A stretch of 64,000 nucleotides of DNA from Craterilacuibacter sinensis (GTDB taxonomy: Bacteria; Pseudomonadota; Gammaproteobacteria; Burkholderiales; Chromobacteriaceae), in contig NZ_WSSB01000013.1 in the NCBI RefSeq assembly GCF_009831765.1, positions 24,144-88,143 of the forward strand. Reading direction: 5' to 3'. Numbering within the stretch: position 1 is the first letter of the stretch; the number at the start of each line of letters is the position of its first letter. The notes beneath the pieces are model-generated. The model worked only from the letters and a program-made list of their open reading frames with translations, did not search any database and was not told the origin of the DNA. Position numbers and translations under genes: made by a program. Positions 1 to 10,720 of the stretch are shown here, one piece after another.

Positions 1-706
<706 letters not shown>

Positions 707-742
707 GCCTTTCGCTAACGCTGTTCAAAGAAAGGTCTAGTT

Positions 743-1609
743 ATGGCAGTCGGCAAAGAGATTCTCACCAAGATCCGCAGCGTGAAAAACACGCAGAAGA
801 TCACCCGCGCAATGCAGATGGTGTCGACCTCCAAGATGCGCAAATCGCAGGAACGCATGCGTGCTGCGCGTCCCTACGCCGAAAAGGTGCGTGCAGTGAT
901 GGCGCACCTTGCCCAGGCCAATGCTGACCTGGAGCACCCGCTGCTTGCCCGTCGCGACGAAGTCAAGCGTGCCGGCATTATCCTGATCACCTCGGACAAA
1001 GGTCTGTGTGGCGGCTTGAACGTCAACACACTCAAGGCCTTTTACGCCAAGGTGAAGGATCTGACCGATGCAAACGTCGAAGTCGACGTTTGCGCCCTGG
1101 GTCAGAAAGGCCTCGCGGCCTGCCAGCGTACACGCATGAATGTCGTGTCGAGCGCGGTCCAGCTGGGCGATGTGCCCAAGATGGAAAAACTGATCGGCCC
1201 GCTGACGGTGTTGTTCAAGAAATACGCCGCCGGTGAGCTGGATGCGATTTATATCGTGTATCCGGGCTTCGTGAATACGATGAAACAGGAGCCGGTGTTG
1301 GAGCAGTTGCTGCCGCTGACACCGCACTTGATGGTGGTTGAGCATTCGCACTCGTGGGATTACCTGTACGAGCCGAATGCGCACGACGTCATGGAGTTCC
1401 TGGTGCGTCGCTATATCGAGTCGGTGGTGTATCAGGCTGCAGCCGAATCTTCTGCTTCCGAGCAGGCAGCCCGTATGGTTGCCATGAAGTCGGCCACTGA
1501 TAACGCCGGTAACGCTATCAAGCAGCTGCAACTTGTGTACAACAAGTCGCGCCAGACGGCGATTACCACGGAACTGTCCGAAATCGTAGCCGGTGCCGCC
1601 GCAGTTTAA
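743..1609 (+). CDS. atpG: F1F0 ATP synthase subunit gamma
   Basis: Central rotor shaft of F1, coupling c-ring rotation to catalysis. It has 288 aa, normal for the family. The N-terminal helix has the conserved KIRSVKNTQKITRAMQMVS stretch, and the C-terminal helix has NKSRQTAITTELSEIV. The start ATG follows an AAAGG-type ribosome site. It sits between atpA and atpD. Confidence 0.99.
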   Translation: MAVGKEILTKIRSVKNTQKITRAMQMVSTSKMRKSQERMRAARPYAEKVRAVMAHLAQANADLEHPLLARRDEVKRAGIILITSDKGLCGGLNVNTLKAFYAKVKDLTDANVEVDVCALGQKGLAACQRTRMNVVSSAVQLGDVPKMEKLIGPLTVLFKKYAAGELDAIYIVYPGFVNTMKQEPVLEQLLPLTPHLMVVEHSHSWDYLYEPNAHDVMEFLVRRYIESVVYQAAAESSASEQAARMVAMKSATDNAGNAIKQLQLVYNKSRQTAITTELSEIVAGAAAV

Positions 1610-1643
1610 GCGCACAGCGCCTGTAAAAGTTTATTGAGTTTAG

Positions 1644-3047
<1,404 letters not shown>

Positions 3048-3062
3048 TAGAGGAGACGGCTC

Positions 3063-3485
3063 ATGGCTACGATGCAGGTGGAAGTGGTCAGCACCGAACA
3101 GCTGATTTATTCGGGTGAAGCCGAGTTTCTGGTGGCTCCGGCTGCCGAAGGCGAAATCGGTGTCTATCCGCGTCACGTTCCGCTCTTGACCCGTATCAAG
3201 CCGGGCGTATTGCGTCTGACGGTACCGGGTAGCAAGGAAGAAGTGCTGGTGGCCGTGTCGGGTGGCATGATGGAAGTGCAGCCTACACTGGTGACCGTAC
3301 TGACCGACACCGCGATCCGCGGCGAGGACCTGGACGAAGCGCGTGCAAACGAAGCGAAGCGTGTAGCCGAAGAGGCTATCCGCAAGTCCGGCGACGATAT
3401 GGACACAGCCAAGGCGCAAGCCGCGCTGGCAGTGGCCATCGCCGAACTCAAGACGCTCGACTACCTGAGGAAGCGCGTCCGCTAA
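3063..3485 (+). CDS. atpC: F1F0 ATP synthase subunit epsilon
   Basis: Small F1 stalk subunit (140 aa). An N-terminal beta-sandwich (VVSTEQLIYSGEAEFLVAPAAEGEIGVY region, cut here only for reference) precedes a C-terminal helical hairpin that can inhibit ATP hydrolysis. AGGAGA lies just before the ATG. It is the last gene of the atp operon and is followed by an intrinsic terminator. Confidence 0.97.
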   Translation: MATMQVEVVSTEQLIYSGEAEFLVAPAAEGEIGVYPRHVPLLTRIKPGVLRLTVPGSKEEVLVAVSGGMMEVQPTLVTVLTDTAIRGEDLDEARANEAKRVAEEAIRKSGDDMDTAKAQAALAVAIAELKTLDYLRKRVR

Positions 3486-3512
3486 GGATGTGCCGATTTT
3501 GGTGTATATTCG

Positions 3513-3543
3513 AAGGCTGCCACGATAAGTGGCAGCCTTTTTC
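3513..3543 (+). terminator. Intrinsic terminator of the atp operon
   Basis: Perfect 11-bp stem AAGGCTGCCAC / GTGGCAGCCTT with a 5-nt loop, followed by a T tract. It lies between atpC and glmU and should end atp transcription. Confidence 0.9.
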
Positions 3544-3568
3544 TTTATCTGCCGAATACAAAATTCAT

Positions 3569-4933
3569 ATGAACCTTTTGAGCGTCGCCATTCTCGCTGC
3601 CGGCAAGGGCAAGCGCATGTATTCCCGTCTTCCCAAAGTGCTGCACAAGATCGGTGGTGCACCCATGCTGTCGCGCGTGGTCGCGACCGCCCGCACGCTC
3701 AAGCCTGCCAAGCTGGTCATTGTTTACGGCCATGGTGGCGAACAGGTGCGCGAGACGCTGCGTGATGCCGATCTGGGCTGGGCTTTGCAGGCCGAGCAAC
3801 TGGGCACCGGCCATGCGCTGAAAATGGCGCTGTCCGAACTGCCGGCCGATGGTCACACCCTTGTGCTGTATGGCGATGTGCCGCTGACCCGTGCCGATAC
3901 CCTGAGCGAGCTGGTGGCTTTGGCCGGTGACGAAGTCGCGCTGCTGACCGATACCCTGGCCAACCCGTCCGGCTACGGCCGCATCGTGCGCGGGAGCGAC
4001 GGCGCGATTGCCGCTATTGTCGAAGACAAGGATTGCAGCGCCGAGCAGCGTGAGATTACCGAGATCAATACCGGCATGCTGGTGCTGCCGAACAGGCATC
4101 TGGCACGCTGGCTGGAAGAACTGAAAAACGGCAATGCCCAGGGCGAGTATTACCTGACCGACGTGATCGCACTGGCGGTGCGCGATGGCGTGCGCGTGCA
4201 CGGCATGAAGGTTGCCGACAGCTGGCAGGCCGCCGGCGTCAATAACAAGGTGCAGCTGGCCGAGCTCGAGCGCATCCTGCAGCTGAATCAGGCGCATGAA
4301 TTGCTGGTGAACGGGGTCGGCTTGGCCGACCCTGCGCGTATCGATATTCGCGGCACGCTGAGCCATGGTCAGGACGTGCTGATCGACGTCGGCTGCGTAT
4401 TCGAGGGACAGGTCGAGCTGGGCGAGGGTGTCGAGATCGGCGCCTATTGCGTGCTGAAAAACGTCAGGGTCGCTGCCGGCAGCAAAATCGCACCGTATTC
4501 TCATCTGGAAGATGCAGTCGTGGGCGAAGCCTGCCGTATCGGCCCTTATGCGCGCCTGCGCCCGGGCGCCGAACTGGCGGCGCATGTCCATGTCGGCAAC
4601 TTTGTCGAAATCAAGAAAAGCGTGGTGGGCGAAGGCTCCAAGGTCAATCACCTCAGCTATATCGGCGACACCGATATCGGCAGTCAGGTCAATGTCGGCG
4701 CCGGCACCGTCACCTGCAACTACGACGGGGTGAACAAGTTCCGCACCGTCATCGGCGACAATGTCTTTGTCGGCTCCGGTTCCATGCTGGTGGCACCGGT
4801 GACGCTGGAAGCGGGCGCGACCATTGCGGCTGGTTCGGTGATCAGTAAAACAGCACCGGCCGGCCAGTTGACGGTGGCGCGTGCCCGCCAGACCAGTATT
4901 CCCGGCTGGAAGCGGCCGCAGAAAAAATCCTGA
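3569..4933 (+). CDS. glmU: Bifunctional N-acetylglucosamine-1-P uridyltransferase / glucosamine-1-P acetyltransferase
   Basis: Makes UDP-GlcNAc from glucosamine-1-P, acetyl-CoA and UTP for peptidoglycan and LPS. The N-terminal Rossmann domain carries the LAAGKGKRMYSRLPKVLH signature at residues 8-25. From about residue 250 a left-handed beta-helix of hexapeptide repeats forms the acetyltransferase. The frame is open further upstream, but translation from ATG 3569 (MNLLSVAILAAGKG) gives the family N-terminus and 454 aa. It is one of three amino-sugar genes here, with glmR and glmS downstream. Confidence 0.97.
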   Translation: MNLLSVAILAAGKGKRMYSRLPKVLHKIGGAPMLSRVVATARTLKPAKLVIVYGHGGEQVRETLRDADLGWALQAEQLGTGHALKMALSELPADGHTLVLYGDVPLTRADTLSELVALAGDEVALLTDTLANPSGYGRIVRGSDGAIAAIVEDKDCSAEQREITEINTGMLVLPNRHLARWLEELKNGNAQGEYYLTDVIALAVRDGVRVHGMKVADSWQAAGVNNKVQLAELERILQLNQAHELLVNGVGLADPARIDIRGTLSHGQDVLIDVGCVFEGQVELGEGVEIGAYCVLKNVRVAAGSKIAPYSHLEDAVVGEACRIGPYARLRPGAELAAHVHVGNFVEIKKSVVGEGSKVNHLSYIGDTDIGSQVNVGAGTVTCNYDGVNKFRTVIGDNVFVGSGSMLVAPVTLEAGATIAAGSVISKTAPAGQLTVARARQTSIPGWKRPQKKS

Positions 4934-4959
4934 TAGATAGTTTTTCCGGCTTCTGCTCA

Positions 4960-4991
4960 CGCCTTGCCCTGCGGCAAGGCGTTTTCTTTTT
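4960..4991 (+). terminator. Intrinsic terminator after glmU
   Basis: Stem CGCCTTGCC / GGCAAGGCG with a CTGC loop, followed by TTTTCTTTTT. It separates glmU from the glmR-glmS pair. Confidence 0.9.
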
Positions 4992-5020
4992 GCATCTCAC
5001 CTGCTTGCTGTGCGCCTTTC

Positions 5021-5071
5021 TTGCCCTGCCCGGCATGCTGCTGCTATAGTCGCAAAACTTTCGAAACGAAA
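5021..5071 (+). promoter_or_regulatory. Putative glmR-glmS promoter with DeoR-type operator
   Basis: A -35-like TTGCCC (5021-5026) and -10-like TATAGT (5045-5050) are 18 bp apart. Just past the expected start point lies TTTCGAAACGAAA (5059-5071), which contains the palindrome TTTCGAAA. DeoR-family regulators commonly bind such TTTCG/GAAAC-type elements, so this is a plausible autoregulatory operator. The assignment is inferred. Confidence 0.5.
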
Positions 5072-5078
5072 TTTAGCC

Positions 5079-5864
5079 ATGACCAAACGAAACACCCAGC
5101 AACGGCGGCACGCCATTGTGGCACTGGTGCAGGAACGTGGTGAAATCAGCGTGGACGAGCTGACGCAGTGTTTCTCCACCTCGGAAGTCACCATACGCAA
5201 GGATCTGGCTTTGCTGGAGACGGGTGGGCTGTTATTGCGTCGCTATGGTGGAGCTGTATCCTTGCCGGCGGAAATGGTCGGCATCGAGCCGCTAAAAGTT
5301 TCGGCACGAAAGCTGGCCATCGCCAGCGCTGCGGCCGGGTGCATACGCGACCATAATCGCATCATCATCGATAGCGGCACCACCACCAGCGCCATGATTC
5401 CCCTGCTTGGCAACAAGCGCGGCTTAGTGGTGATGACCAATTCGCTGAATGTGGCCGGTGCGCTATGCGAGCTGGAGAACGAGCCGACGCTATTGATGAC
5501 TGGCGGCACCTGGGACCCGCATTCGGAGTCCTTCCAGGGGCAGGTGGCTGAGCAGGTGCTGCGCTCTTACGATTTTGACCAATTGTTTATCGGCGCCGAC
5601 GGCATCGATCTGGAACGCGGCACCACCACCTTCAATGAACTGGTGGGCTTGTCGCGGGTGATGGCCGAGGTCGCGCGCGAAGTGGTGGTGATGGTCGAGT
5701 CGGACAAGATAGGCCGGCGTATTCCCAATCTGGAGCTGCCGTGGGCACGCATCCGGACGCTGGTGACCGACGACGCGTTGTCGCCGGCGGCAAGGGACAT
5801 GATTCAGGCCAAAGGGGTGACGCTGATCTGCGCGCCATGGCCTGCGGATTCTTCAAGGAGATAA
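5079..5864 (+). CDS. glmR: DeoR-family transcriptional regulator (GlmR-like)
   Basis: 261 aa from ATG 5079. The N-terminal DeoR winged helix-turn-helix spans about residues 5-60 ([20 protein letters not shown]). The C-terminal sugar-phosphate sensing domain has DSGTTTSAM and FIGADGID. It lies between glmU and glmS, as does the DeoR-type GlmR of Pseudomonas, and its stop codon is 2 nt from the glmS start. The two are therefore almost certainly cotranscribed and the product probably controls glmS. An upstream in-frame GTG (5010) is rejected because it would precede the promoter-like and operator-like sequences. Confidence 0.85.
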   Translation: MTKRNTQQRRHAIVALVQERGEISVDELTQCFSTSEVTIRKDLALLETGGLLLRRYGGAVSLPAEMVGIEPLKVSARKLAIASAAAGCIRDHNRIIIDSGTTTSAMIPLLGNKRGLVVMTNSLNVAGALCELENEPTLLMTGGTWDPHSESFQGQVAEQVLRSYDFDQLFIGADGIDLERGTTTFNELVGLSRVMAEVAREVVVMVESDKIGRRIPNLELPWARIRTLVTDDALSPAARDMIQAKGVTLICAPWPADSSRR

Positions 5865-5866
5865 AT

Positions 5867-7696
5867 ATGTGTGGAATTGTTGGCGCTATTGCCTCGCGTA
5901 ATGTAGTTCCGGTTTTGGTCGAGGGCCTGAAACGTCTCGAGTATCGTGGTTATGACTCGGCCGGCATTGCCGTATTGGCCGGCGACAAGATCCGCCGTGT
6001 GCGCCGTGTCGGCCGGGTGGCCGAGATGGAAAACGCAGCCATGGCCGAAGATCTGACCGGCCAGGTCGGCATCGGCCACACCCGCTGGGCGACCCATGGC
6101 GGCGTCACCGAGCCCAATGCCCACCCGCATGTCTCCGGCGAGCTGATCGCCGTCGTGCATAACGGCATTATCGAGAACCATGAAGCCAAACGCGCCGAGT
6201 TGAGAGACGCCGGCTATACCTTCAGCTCGCAGACCGATACCGAAGTGATTGCCCATCTGGTACATCACTACTACCAGCAGGAGCGCAACCTGTTTGCTGC
6301 GGTCAAGCATGCGGTGCGCGAGCTGACCGGCGCCTACGCCATCGGAGTGATCGCGCTGGACCGTCCGGACGAACTGGTGTGCGCGCGCATGGGCTGCCCG
6401 CTCTTGGTCGGCCTGGGCGAGGGTGAAAACTTCATCGCCTCCGATGTGTCCGCCATTTTGTCGGCCACACGCCGGGTGATCTTCCTGGAAGAAGGCGATA
6501 TCGGCCTGCTGACCCGTGACAGCGTGATGCTGACCGACAAGGATGATCAGCCGGTCGAGCGCGCCATCCATGTATCCGATGTCTCGCTGGCCTCGCTGGA
6601 ACTGGGTCCGTACAGCCACTTCATGCAGAAAGAAATCCACGAGCAGCCCAAGGCGATTGCCGACACGCTGGAAAACCTGCTGGACAGCGGCTTTGTGCCC
6701 GAGCTGTTTGGCGCGCAGGCCGCCGACGTATTGAGCCGTGTGCGCGGAGTGAAGATTCTTGCCTGCGGCACCAGCTATTACGCCGGCCTGACCGCCAAAT
6801 ACTGGATAGAAGCCATGGCCGGCATCCAGTGCGATGTGGAGATCGCCAGCGAATACCGCTACCGGGCGGCCTGGGCCGACCCCGAGCATCTGGTAGTCAC
6901 CATTTCTCAGTCGGGCGAGACGCTGGACACCATGGAGGCGCTGAAATACGCGCGCGAACTGGGCCACAAGTGGGCGCTGTCCATCTGCAATGTGCGCGAG
7001 AGCGCCATTCCGCGCGCCTCCGATCTGGTGTTCTACACCCGCGCCGGTGCCGAAATCGGTGTGGCTTCGACCAAGGCATTCACCACCCAGCTGGTCGCGC
7101 TGTTTACCCTCGCTGCGACCCTGGCCAAGCTGCGCGGCAAGCTGGGTGACGCGGACGAGGCGCGCCTGATCGATGAGCTGCGTCATCTGCCGGGCTCGGT
7201 GCAACATGCGCTTAATCTCGAGCCGCAGATCAAAGCCTGGGCCGACCGTTTTGCCGCCAAGAATGATGCCCTGTTCCTCGGGCGCGGCCTGCACTACCCG
7301 ATCGCACTGGAAGGCGCGCTTAAGCTGAAAGAAATCACCTATATCCACGCCGAAGCCTATCCGGCTGGCGAGCTCAAGCATGGCCCGCTGGCGCTGGTGG
7401 ATGAAAACATGCCGGTGGTGGTGATTGCGCCTAACGACAGCCTGCTCGAGAAGGTCAAGTCGAACATGCAGGAAGTCTCGGCCCGTGGCGGCGAGCTGTT
7501 CGTGTTTGCCGATCTGGACAGCCATTTCGAAGACAGCCCGGGCGTGCATGTGATCCGCACCCCGCGCCATTCCGGCGTATTGTCGCCCATCGTGCACACC
7601 ATCCCGGTGCAGATGCTGTCCTATCATGTGGCCCTGGCGCGTGGTACCGACGTTGATAAACCGCGTAACCTGGCCAAGTCGGTCACTGTTGAGTAA
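5867..7696 (+). CDS. glmS: Glutamine--fructose-6-phosphate aminotransferase (isomerizing)
   Basis: Converts fructose-6-P and glutamine to glucosamine-6-P, the first committed step to UDP-GlcNAc. It has 609 aa. The class II amidotransferase domain begins MCGIVGA, with Cys2 as the nucleophile after Met removal. Two SIS domains follow ([18 protein letters not shown], and a second set), and the C-terminus [15 protein letters not shown] is typical. AAGGAG lies inside the end of glmR, 7 nt before the ATG, which suggests coupled translation. Confidence 0.98.
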   Translation: MCGIVGAIASRNVVPVLVEGLKRLEYRGYDSAGIAVLAGDKIRRVRRVGRVAEMENAAMAEDLTGQVGIGHTRWATHGGVTEPNAHPHVSGELIAVVHNGIIENHEAKRAELRDAGYTFSSQTDTEVIAHLVHHYYQQERNLFAAVKHAVRELTGAYAIGVIALDRPDELVCARMGCPLLVGLGEGENFIASDVSAILSATRRVIFLEEGDIGLLTRDSVMLTDKDDQPVERAIHVSDVSLASLELGPYSHFMQKEIHEQPKAIADTLENLLDSGFVPELFGAQAADVLSRVRGVKILACGTSYYAGLTAKYWIEAMAGIQCDVEIASEYRYRAAWADPEHLVVTISQSGETLDTMEALKYARELGHKWALSICNVRESAIPRASDLVFYTRAGAEIGVASTKAFTTQLVALFTLAATLAKLRGKLGDADEARLIDELRHLPGSVQHALNLEPQIKAWADRFAAKNDALFLGRGLHYPIALEGALKLKEITYIHAEAYPAGELKHGPLALVDENMPVVVIAPNDSLLEKVKSNMQEVSARGGELFVFADLDSHFEDSPGVHVIRTPRHSGVLSPIVHTIPVQMLSYHVALARGTDVDKPRNLAKSVTVE

Positions 7697-7718
7697 GGCG
7701 TCAGCGTCGTGCTGATGG

Positions 7719-7747
7719 AAACGGGGCACCTGAGGGTGCCCCGTTTT
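7719..7747 (+). terminator. Intrinsic terminator after glmS
   Basis: 12-bp stem AAACGGGGCACC / GGTGCCCCGTTT with a short loop, ending in T residues. Confidence 0.9.
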
Positions 7748-7829
7748 ATCTTGTGGCTGGCAGAAATACGGTTTCGTGTGGCAGATGTGCTTCACTGAAG
7801 GCATCGCAAATGCGATGGAGGATGATGAT

Positions 7830-8861
7830 ATGCACAGTCTGTTCTCTTGCCGCCTGACGGTGCTGGCGCTGGCTTTGGCCTGTGCCGGCGCACAGGCGCA
7901 GGTGTTCGATCTGCCGGAAAACGGCGACACCGTGGTGGGTGCGCCGCAAGCGGTTACGGTCGAGGCCGAGGGCAATACCTTGCTGGATCTGGCGCGCCAC
8001 TACGGCACCGGTTTTATGGAAATGACCGAGGCCAATCCCGCTGTCGATATGTGGACGCCGGAGGCGCATGCGAGGGTGGTCGTGCCCACGCAGTATGTGT
8101 TGCCGCCCAAGCCGTGGCAGGGGGTGGTGGTGAATATTCCGCAGCGGCGGCTGTTCTATTTTTTACCGCCGAAAAAGGGTCAGCCGCGTCAGGTGTATAC
8201 CGTGCCGCTGGGTATTGCGCGTGAAGGCTGGTCGACCCCGTTGGGGGAGACGCGGCTGGTGGCCAAGATTCAGGATCCGGGCTGGACGCCACCTGACAGC
8301 ATCAAGGCCGAACATTTTGAGCGTGATGGTGAAGTCCTGCCCAACTATGTGCCGCCGGGCGAGGATAACCCGATGGGGATGCTGGCCTTTCAGACCGGCT
8401 TCAAGAGCATTTTCATTCACGGCACCAACAAGCCATGGGGCTTGGGCACGCGCGCAAGTCACGGCTGTCTGCATCTGTATCCGGAGAATGCTGCCGAGCT
8501 GATGAAACTGTTGCCGCGTGGCGTGCCTATCCGCATCATCAACCAGCCACTGATGGCCGGGGTGCTGGATGGCAAGCCGGTGCTGGTTTCTTACCCCGTG
8601 GTTGGAGAGTACGAGCAGGCAGCGCCGGATAGGGAGCAGGCGCAAGCGTTGCTGGATGCCTTGCCGGACAAGGGGGGCCGCGATGTGGACTGGCAGCGGG
8701 TCGATGCGGTGCTGGCCAAACCGACCGTCTTGCCTCTGGCGGTCAGCCCCGGAGCCCCCACCTCTGGCGAGATCATCGAGAGCCTGCCGGTGCAAGCCTA
8801 TACCGAGCCACCTTATGGCGAGGATGCCAACAAAGCCAGAGTGCCCTTACGCAAGCAGTGA
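7830..8861 (+). CDS. L,D-transpeptidase (ErfK/YbiS family), exported
   Basis: 343 aa from ATG 7830, chosen because GGAGG lies 8 nt upstream and a signal peptide (MHSLFSCRLTVLALALACAGAQA) then starts the protein. A LysM-like segment (about residues 35-85) binds peptidoglycan. The YkuD catalytic domain follows, with HGTNKPWGLG and the SHGCLHL active-site motif (catalytic Cys). Family members make 3-3 cross-links or attach Lpp to peptidoglycan. It converges with a small Lpp-like lipoprotein gene, which suggests the Lpp-anchoring role; that is inference. Confidence 0.93.
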   Translation: MHSLFSCRLTVLALALACAGAQAQVFDLPENGDTVVGAPQAVTVEAEGNTLLDLARHYGTGFMEMTEANPAVDMWTPEAHARVVVPTQYVLPPKPWQGVVVNIPQRRLFYFLPPKKGQPRQVYTVPLGIAREGWSTPLGETRLVAKIQDPGWTPPDSIKAEHFERDGEVLPNYVPPGEDNPMGMLAFQTGFKSIFIHGTNKPWGLGTRASHGCLHLYPENAAELMKLLPRGVPIRIINQPLMAGVLDGKPVLVSYPVVGEYEQAAPDREQAQALLDALPDKGGRDVDWQRVDAVLAKPTVLPLAVSPGAPTSGEIIESLPVQAYTEPPYGEDANKARVPLRKQ

Positions 8862-8885
8862 CGCGCTTGCGTGGGCAGAATAAAT

Positions 8886-8910
8886 AAGAGCCGCAGCGAG
8901 CGGCTCTTTT
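8886..8910. terminator. Bidirectional intrinsic terminator
   Basis: Stem AAGAGCCGC / GCGGCTCTT with a 5-nt loop and T tracts on both strands. It lies between the convergent L,D-transpeptidase and lipoprotein genes. Confidence 0.85.
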
Positions 8911-8926
8911 GGTTTGTGGCGCAGCC

Positions 8927-9175
8927 TTACTTGACCATACCCTTCTGCATCATGCCGTTAAGCTGGGCGGCGGTCTGGTTGGCGGTTTGTTGTGCCTGCT
9001 GTGCCATTTGGGCGGCGGCTTGCGAGTTGGCATTGGCCTGATTGGCAGTAGATAGGGCCTGGTCGGCCGTCGATTGTGCCTTGGCCGCCATATTGCGGGC
9101 ATCGGTGTCGGTCGTGGCACAGGCTGCGAGGGACAGTGTCAGCGCGACAAGGCTGAGGGTGGTTTTTACATTCAT
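8927..9175 (-). CDS. Small alanine-zipper lipoprotein (Lpp/OprI-like)
   Basis: 82 aa. The signal peptide ends in the lipobox LAAC with Cys19 as the lipidated residue, leaving a 64-aa mature chain. That chain is a heptad-like, Ala/Gln/Asn-rich helix (repeats such as AQSTADQALSTANQAN) expected to form a coiled coil, and it ends in Lys. In Lpp the C-terminal Lys is joined to peptidoglycan by an L,D-transpeptidase, and such an enzyme is encoded next door. AGGAG precedes the ATG. Assignment rests on architecture, as the family is low in complexity. Confidence 0.8.
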   Translation of the reverse strand: MNVKTTLSLVALTLSLAACATTDTDARNMAAKAQSTADQALSTANQANANSQAAAQMAQQAQQTANQTAAQLNGMMQKGMVK

Positions 9176-9297
9176 CGCACGATCTCCTGAAGGCTGGAGT
9201 CAGCCAATGTTGGCCGCAAGCAGATGCAAGCGTTGACCCCATAGAGAATAAGTAACAGCTATATGGCAAAAGGCAAGAATTGCCGGTGGCAGGCGTG

Positions 9298-9324
9298 AAA
9301 AAACCGCCCGGCGTCGGGCGGTTT
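9298..9324 (-). terminator. Intrinsic terminator of the DUF305/DUF411 operon
   Basis: Stem AAACCGCCCG / CGGGCGGTTT with a 4-nt loop. On the minus strand it is followed by a run of six T. Confidence 0.85.
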
Positions 9325-9346
9325 GATGATGAAGGCTTTAAAATGA

Positions 9347-9817
9347 TTACTTCAGCGGGTGGGTGGCCAGCCACTGGTTCATCAGGGCGATTTCCTTCTC
9401 CTGCGCTTCTATGACTTCCTGCGCCAGCTTGCGTACCACCGGGTCTTTGCCGTGCTTGAGTGCGACGCGGGCCATATCGATGGCACCCTGATGGTGGGGG
9501 ATCATGCCGGCCATAAAGTCGCGGTCGGCATTGCCGCTGTACTGGATAGCCATGCCTTTCATCATCGCATCATGCGCAGTCATATAGTCGCGCGTAGACG
9601 GCGTGGCTGCGGCAGGTGCCACTGCCATCATATGGCCGGCGTGTGCATTCGCCATCGGGCAGTTTGCCGGCATGGCGTGATCTGGCATCGCGTGACCTGG
9701 CATGGCATGCCCGGCGGCAGCGGCCATAGGGCATACCGGTTTGGCAGCCGGGGTTGGTGCGGCAGCGAAGACCAGCGGGCTCAGGGTGGCGAGGGCGATC
9801 AGCAGCATTTTTTTCAT
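9347..9817 (-). CDS. DUF305 family exported protein, His/Met-rich
   Basis: 156 aa with a cleavable signal peptide. A low-complexity segment contains three HAMP-type repeats ([15 protein letters not shown]) and further CPM and HMM residues. The C-terminal DUF305 four-helix domain has the [12 protein letters not shown] signature. DUF305 proteins are often found with copper genes, and the His/Met residues fit a periplasmic copper-binding role. It is the third gene of a minus-strand operon. Function is inferred. Confidence 0.88.
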   Translation of the reverse strand: MKKMLLIALATLSPLVFAAAPTPAAKPVCPMAAAAGHAMPGHAMPDHAMPANCPMANAHAGHMMAVAPAAATPSTRDYMTAHDAMMKGMAIQYSGNADRDFMAGMIPHHQGAIDMARVALKHGKDPVVRKLAQEVIEAQEKEIALMNQWLATHPLK

Positions 9818-9835
9818 GATGGTATTCCTTGAATA

Positions 9836-10267
9836 TTAACGGTTGGCGTAGACGTAGGTCTTGCCCTGACGGTCGAAGGCGACGACCTGATAAGCCTGTT
9901 TGCTCGGGCCTTCCATGCCCGGGCTGCCCATGGGCATGCCCGGCACGGCGAGGCCGGCAATCTTGGGCTTGTCTTTCAGGACTTTTTTCACCAGATCTGC
10001 CGGGACATGGCCTTCAAACAGATAGCCGCCTATTTCTGCCGTATGGCAGGAGCGCAAGTTGGCCGGCACGCGACGCTCATCCTTGATTTTGGCCATGTTC
10101 TGCTCAATACGACTCGTTACTTCCAGGCCGTTTTGCTTCATATGGCCGGCCCAGGCATCACAGCAGCCGCAATAAGGGTCCTTGAGCATGACGCCGGCGG
10201 GAGCGGCCAGCGCAGGCAGGGAAAAGACGGCCGCAAGCGCAGCCACAATAAAGTGTTGGTGTTTCAC
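9836..10267 (-). CDS. DUF411 metal-binding protein, exported
   Basis: 143 aa from GTG 10267, preferred because GGAG lies 8 nt upstream and the product then begins with a standard signal peptide. A longer in-frame start exists at 10306. The mature part has DPYCGCCDAWAGHMKQNG near its start, then RSCHTAEIGGYLFEGHVPA and a Met-rich PGMPMGSPGMEG. This is the DUF411 pattern associated with copper resistance loci. It lies 18 nt upstream of the DUF305 gene in the same operon. Confidence 0.88.
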   Translation of the reverse strand: MKHQHFIVAALAAVFSLPALAAPAGVMLKDPYCGCCDAWAGHMKQNGLEVTSRIEQNMAKIKDERRVPANLRSCHTAEIGGYLFEGHVPADLVKKVLKDKPKIAGLAVPGMPMGSPGMEGPSKQAYQVVAFDRQGKTYVYANR

Positions 10268-10320
10268 GGAAAGACTCCACGATGGGTTGAATAAGGGCAG
10301 CCGCATGGCTGTAGCGTTAT

Positions 10321-10641
10321 TCAGGCCTGTCGTGGCGGGTGTTCGGGCGGGGCGGGTATGCAGGACTCGGGCGCAAGCGCCATCAGTTCATGCCAGGTTT
10401 CCCGGGGTGCGAGTAGTGGCGGTGTGGTCAGGATTACCGCCGGTGTGGCCGCATGCAACTGGCAGCACATCATGCTGCTATTGCCGGCCAGCGTGTCCTG
10501 CGTGCCCTGATGGCAATCTGTCTGGCTTATTTCGCTGGCGCAGCAGTCATCCTGCCCGCTGGCGGGCATGGCAAAGCTGGCCTGCAGTGGAATCAGCAGG
10601 CTGAGCATAAGCAGGACAAGACGAAGCAGGCGCGCAAACAT
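10321..10641 (-). CDS. Small Cys/His-rich exported protein, function unknown
   Basis: 106 aa if started at ATG 10641, which gives a signal-anchor-like N-terminus (MFARLLRLVLLMLSLLIPLQ). The rest has paired cysteines DDCCASE and MCCQLH with TDCHQG between. A longer start at 10665 is possible. The domain family is not recognised with certainty; the spacing resembles small DUF2946-type proteins of copper loci. It leads the operon with the DUF411 and DUF305 genes, so a role in periplasmic copper handling is plausible. Confidence 0.65.
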   Translation of the reverse strand: MFARLLRLVLLMLSLLIPLQASFAMPASGQDDCCASEISQTDCHQGTQDTLAGNSSMMCCQLHAATPAVILTTPPLLAPRETWHELMALAPESCIPAPPEHPPRQA

Positions 10642-10720
10642 GAGTGTCTCAAGGGGTTTGTGCATGCATGGTAACACTGCGGTTTGAATTGCGTCAGCCG
10701 CGTGTGGCTTACGGGCGGCT

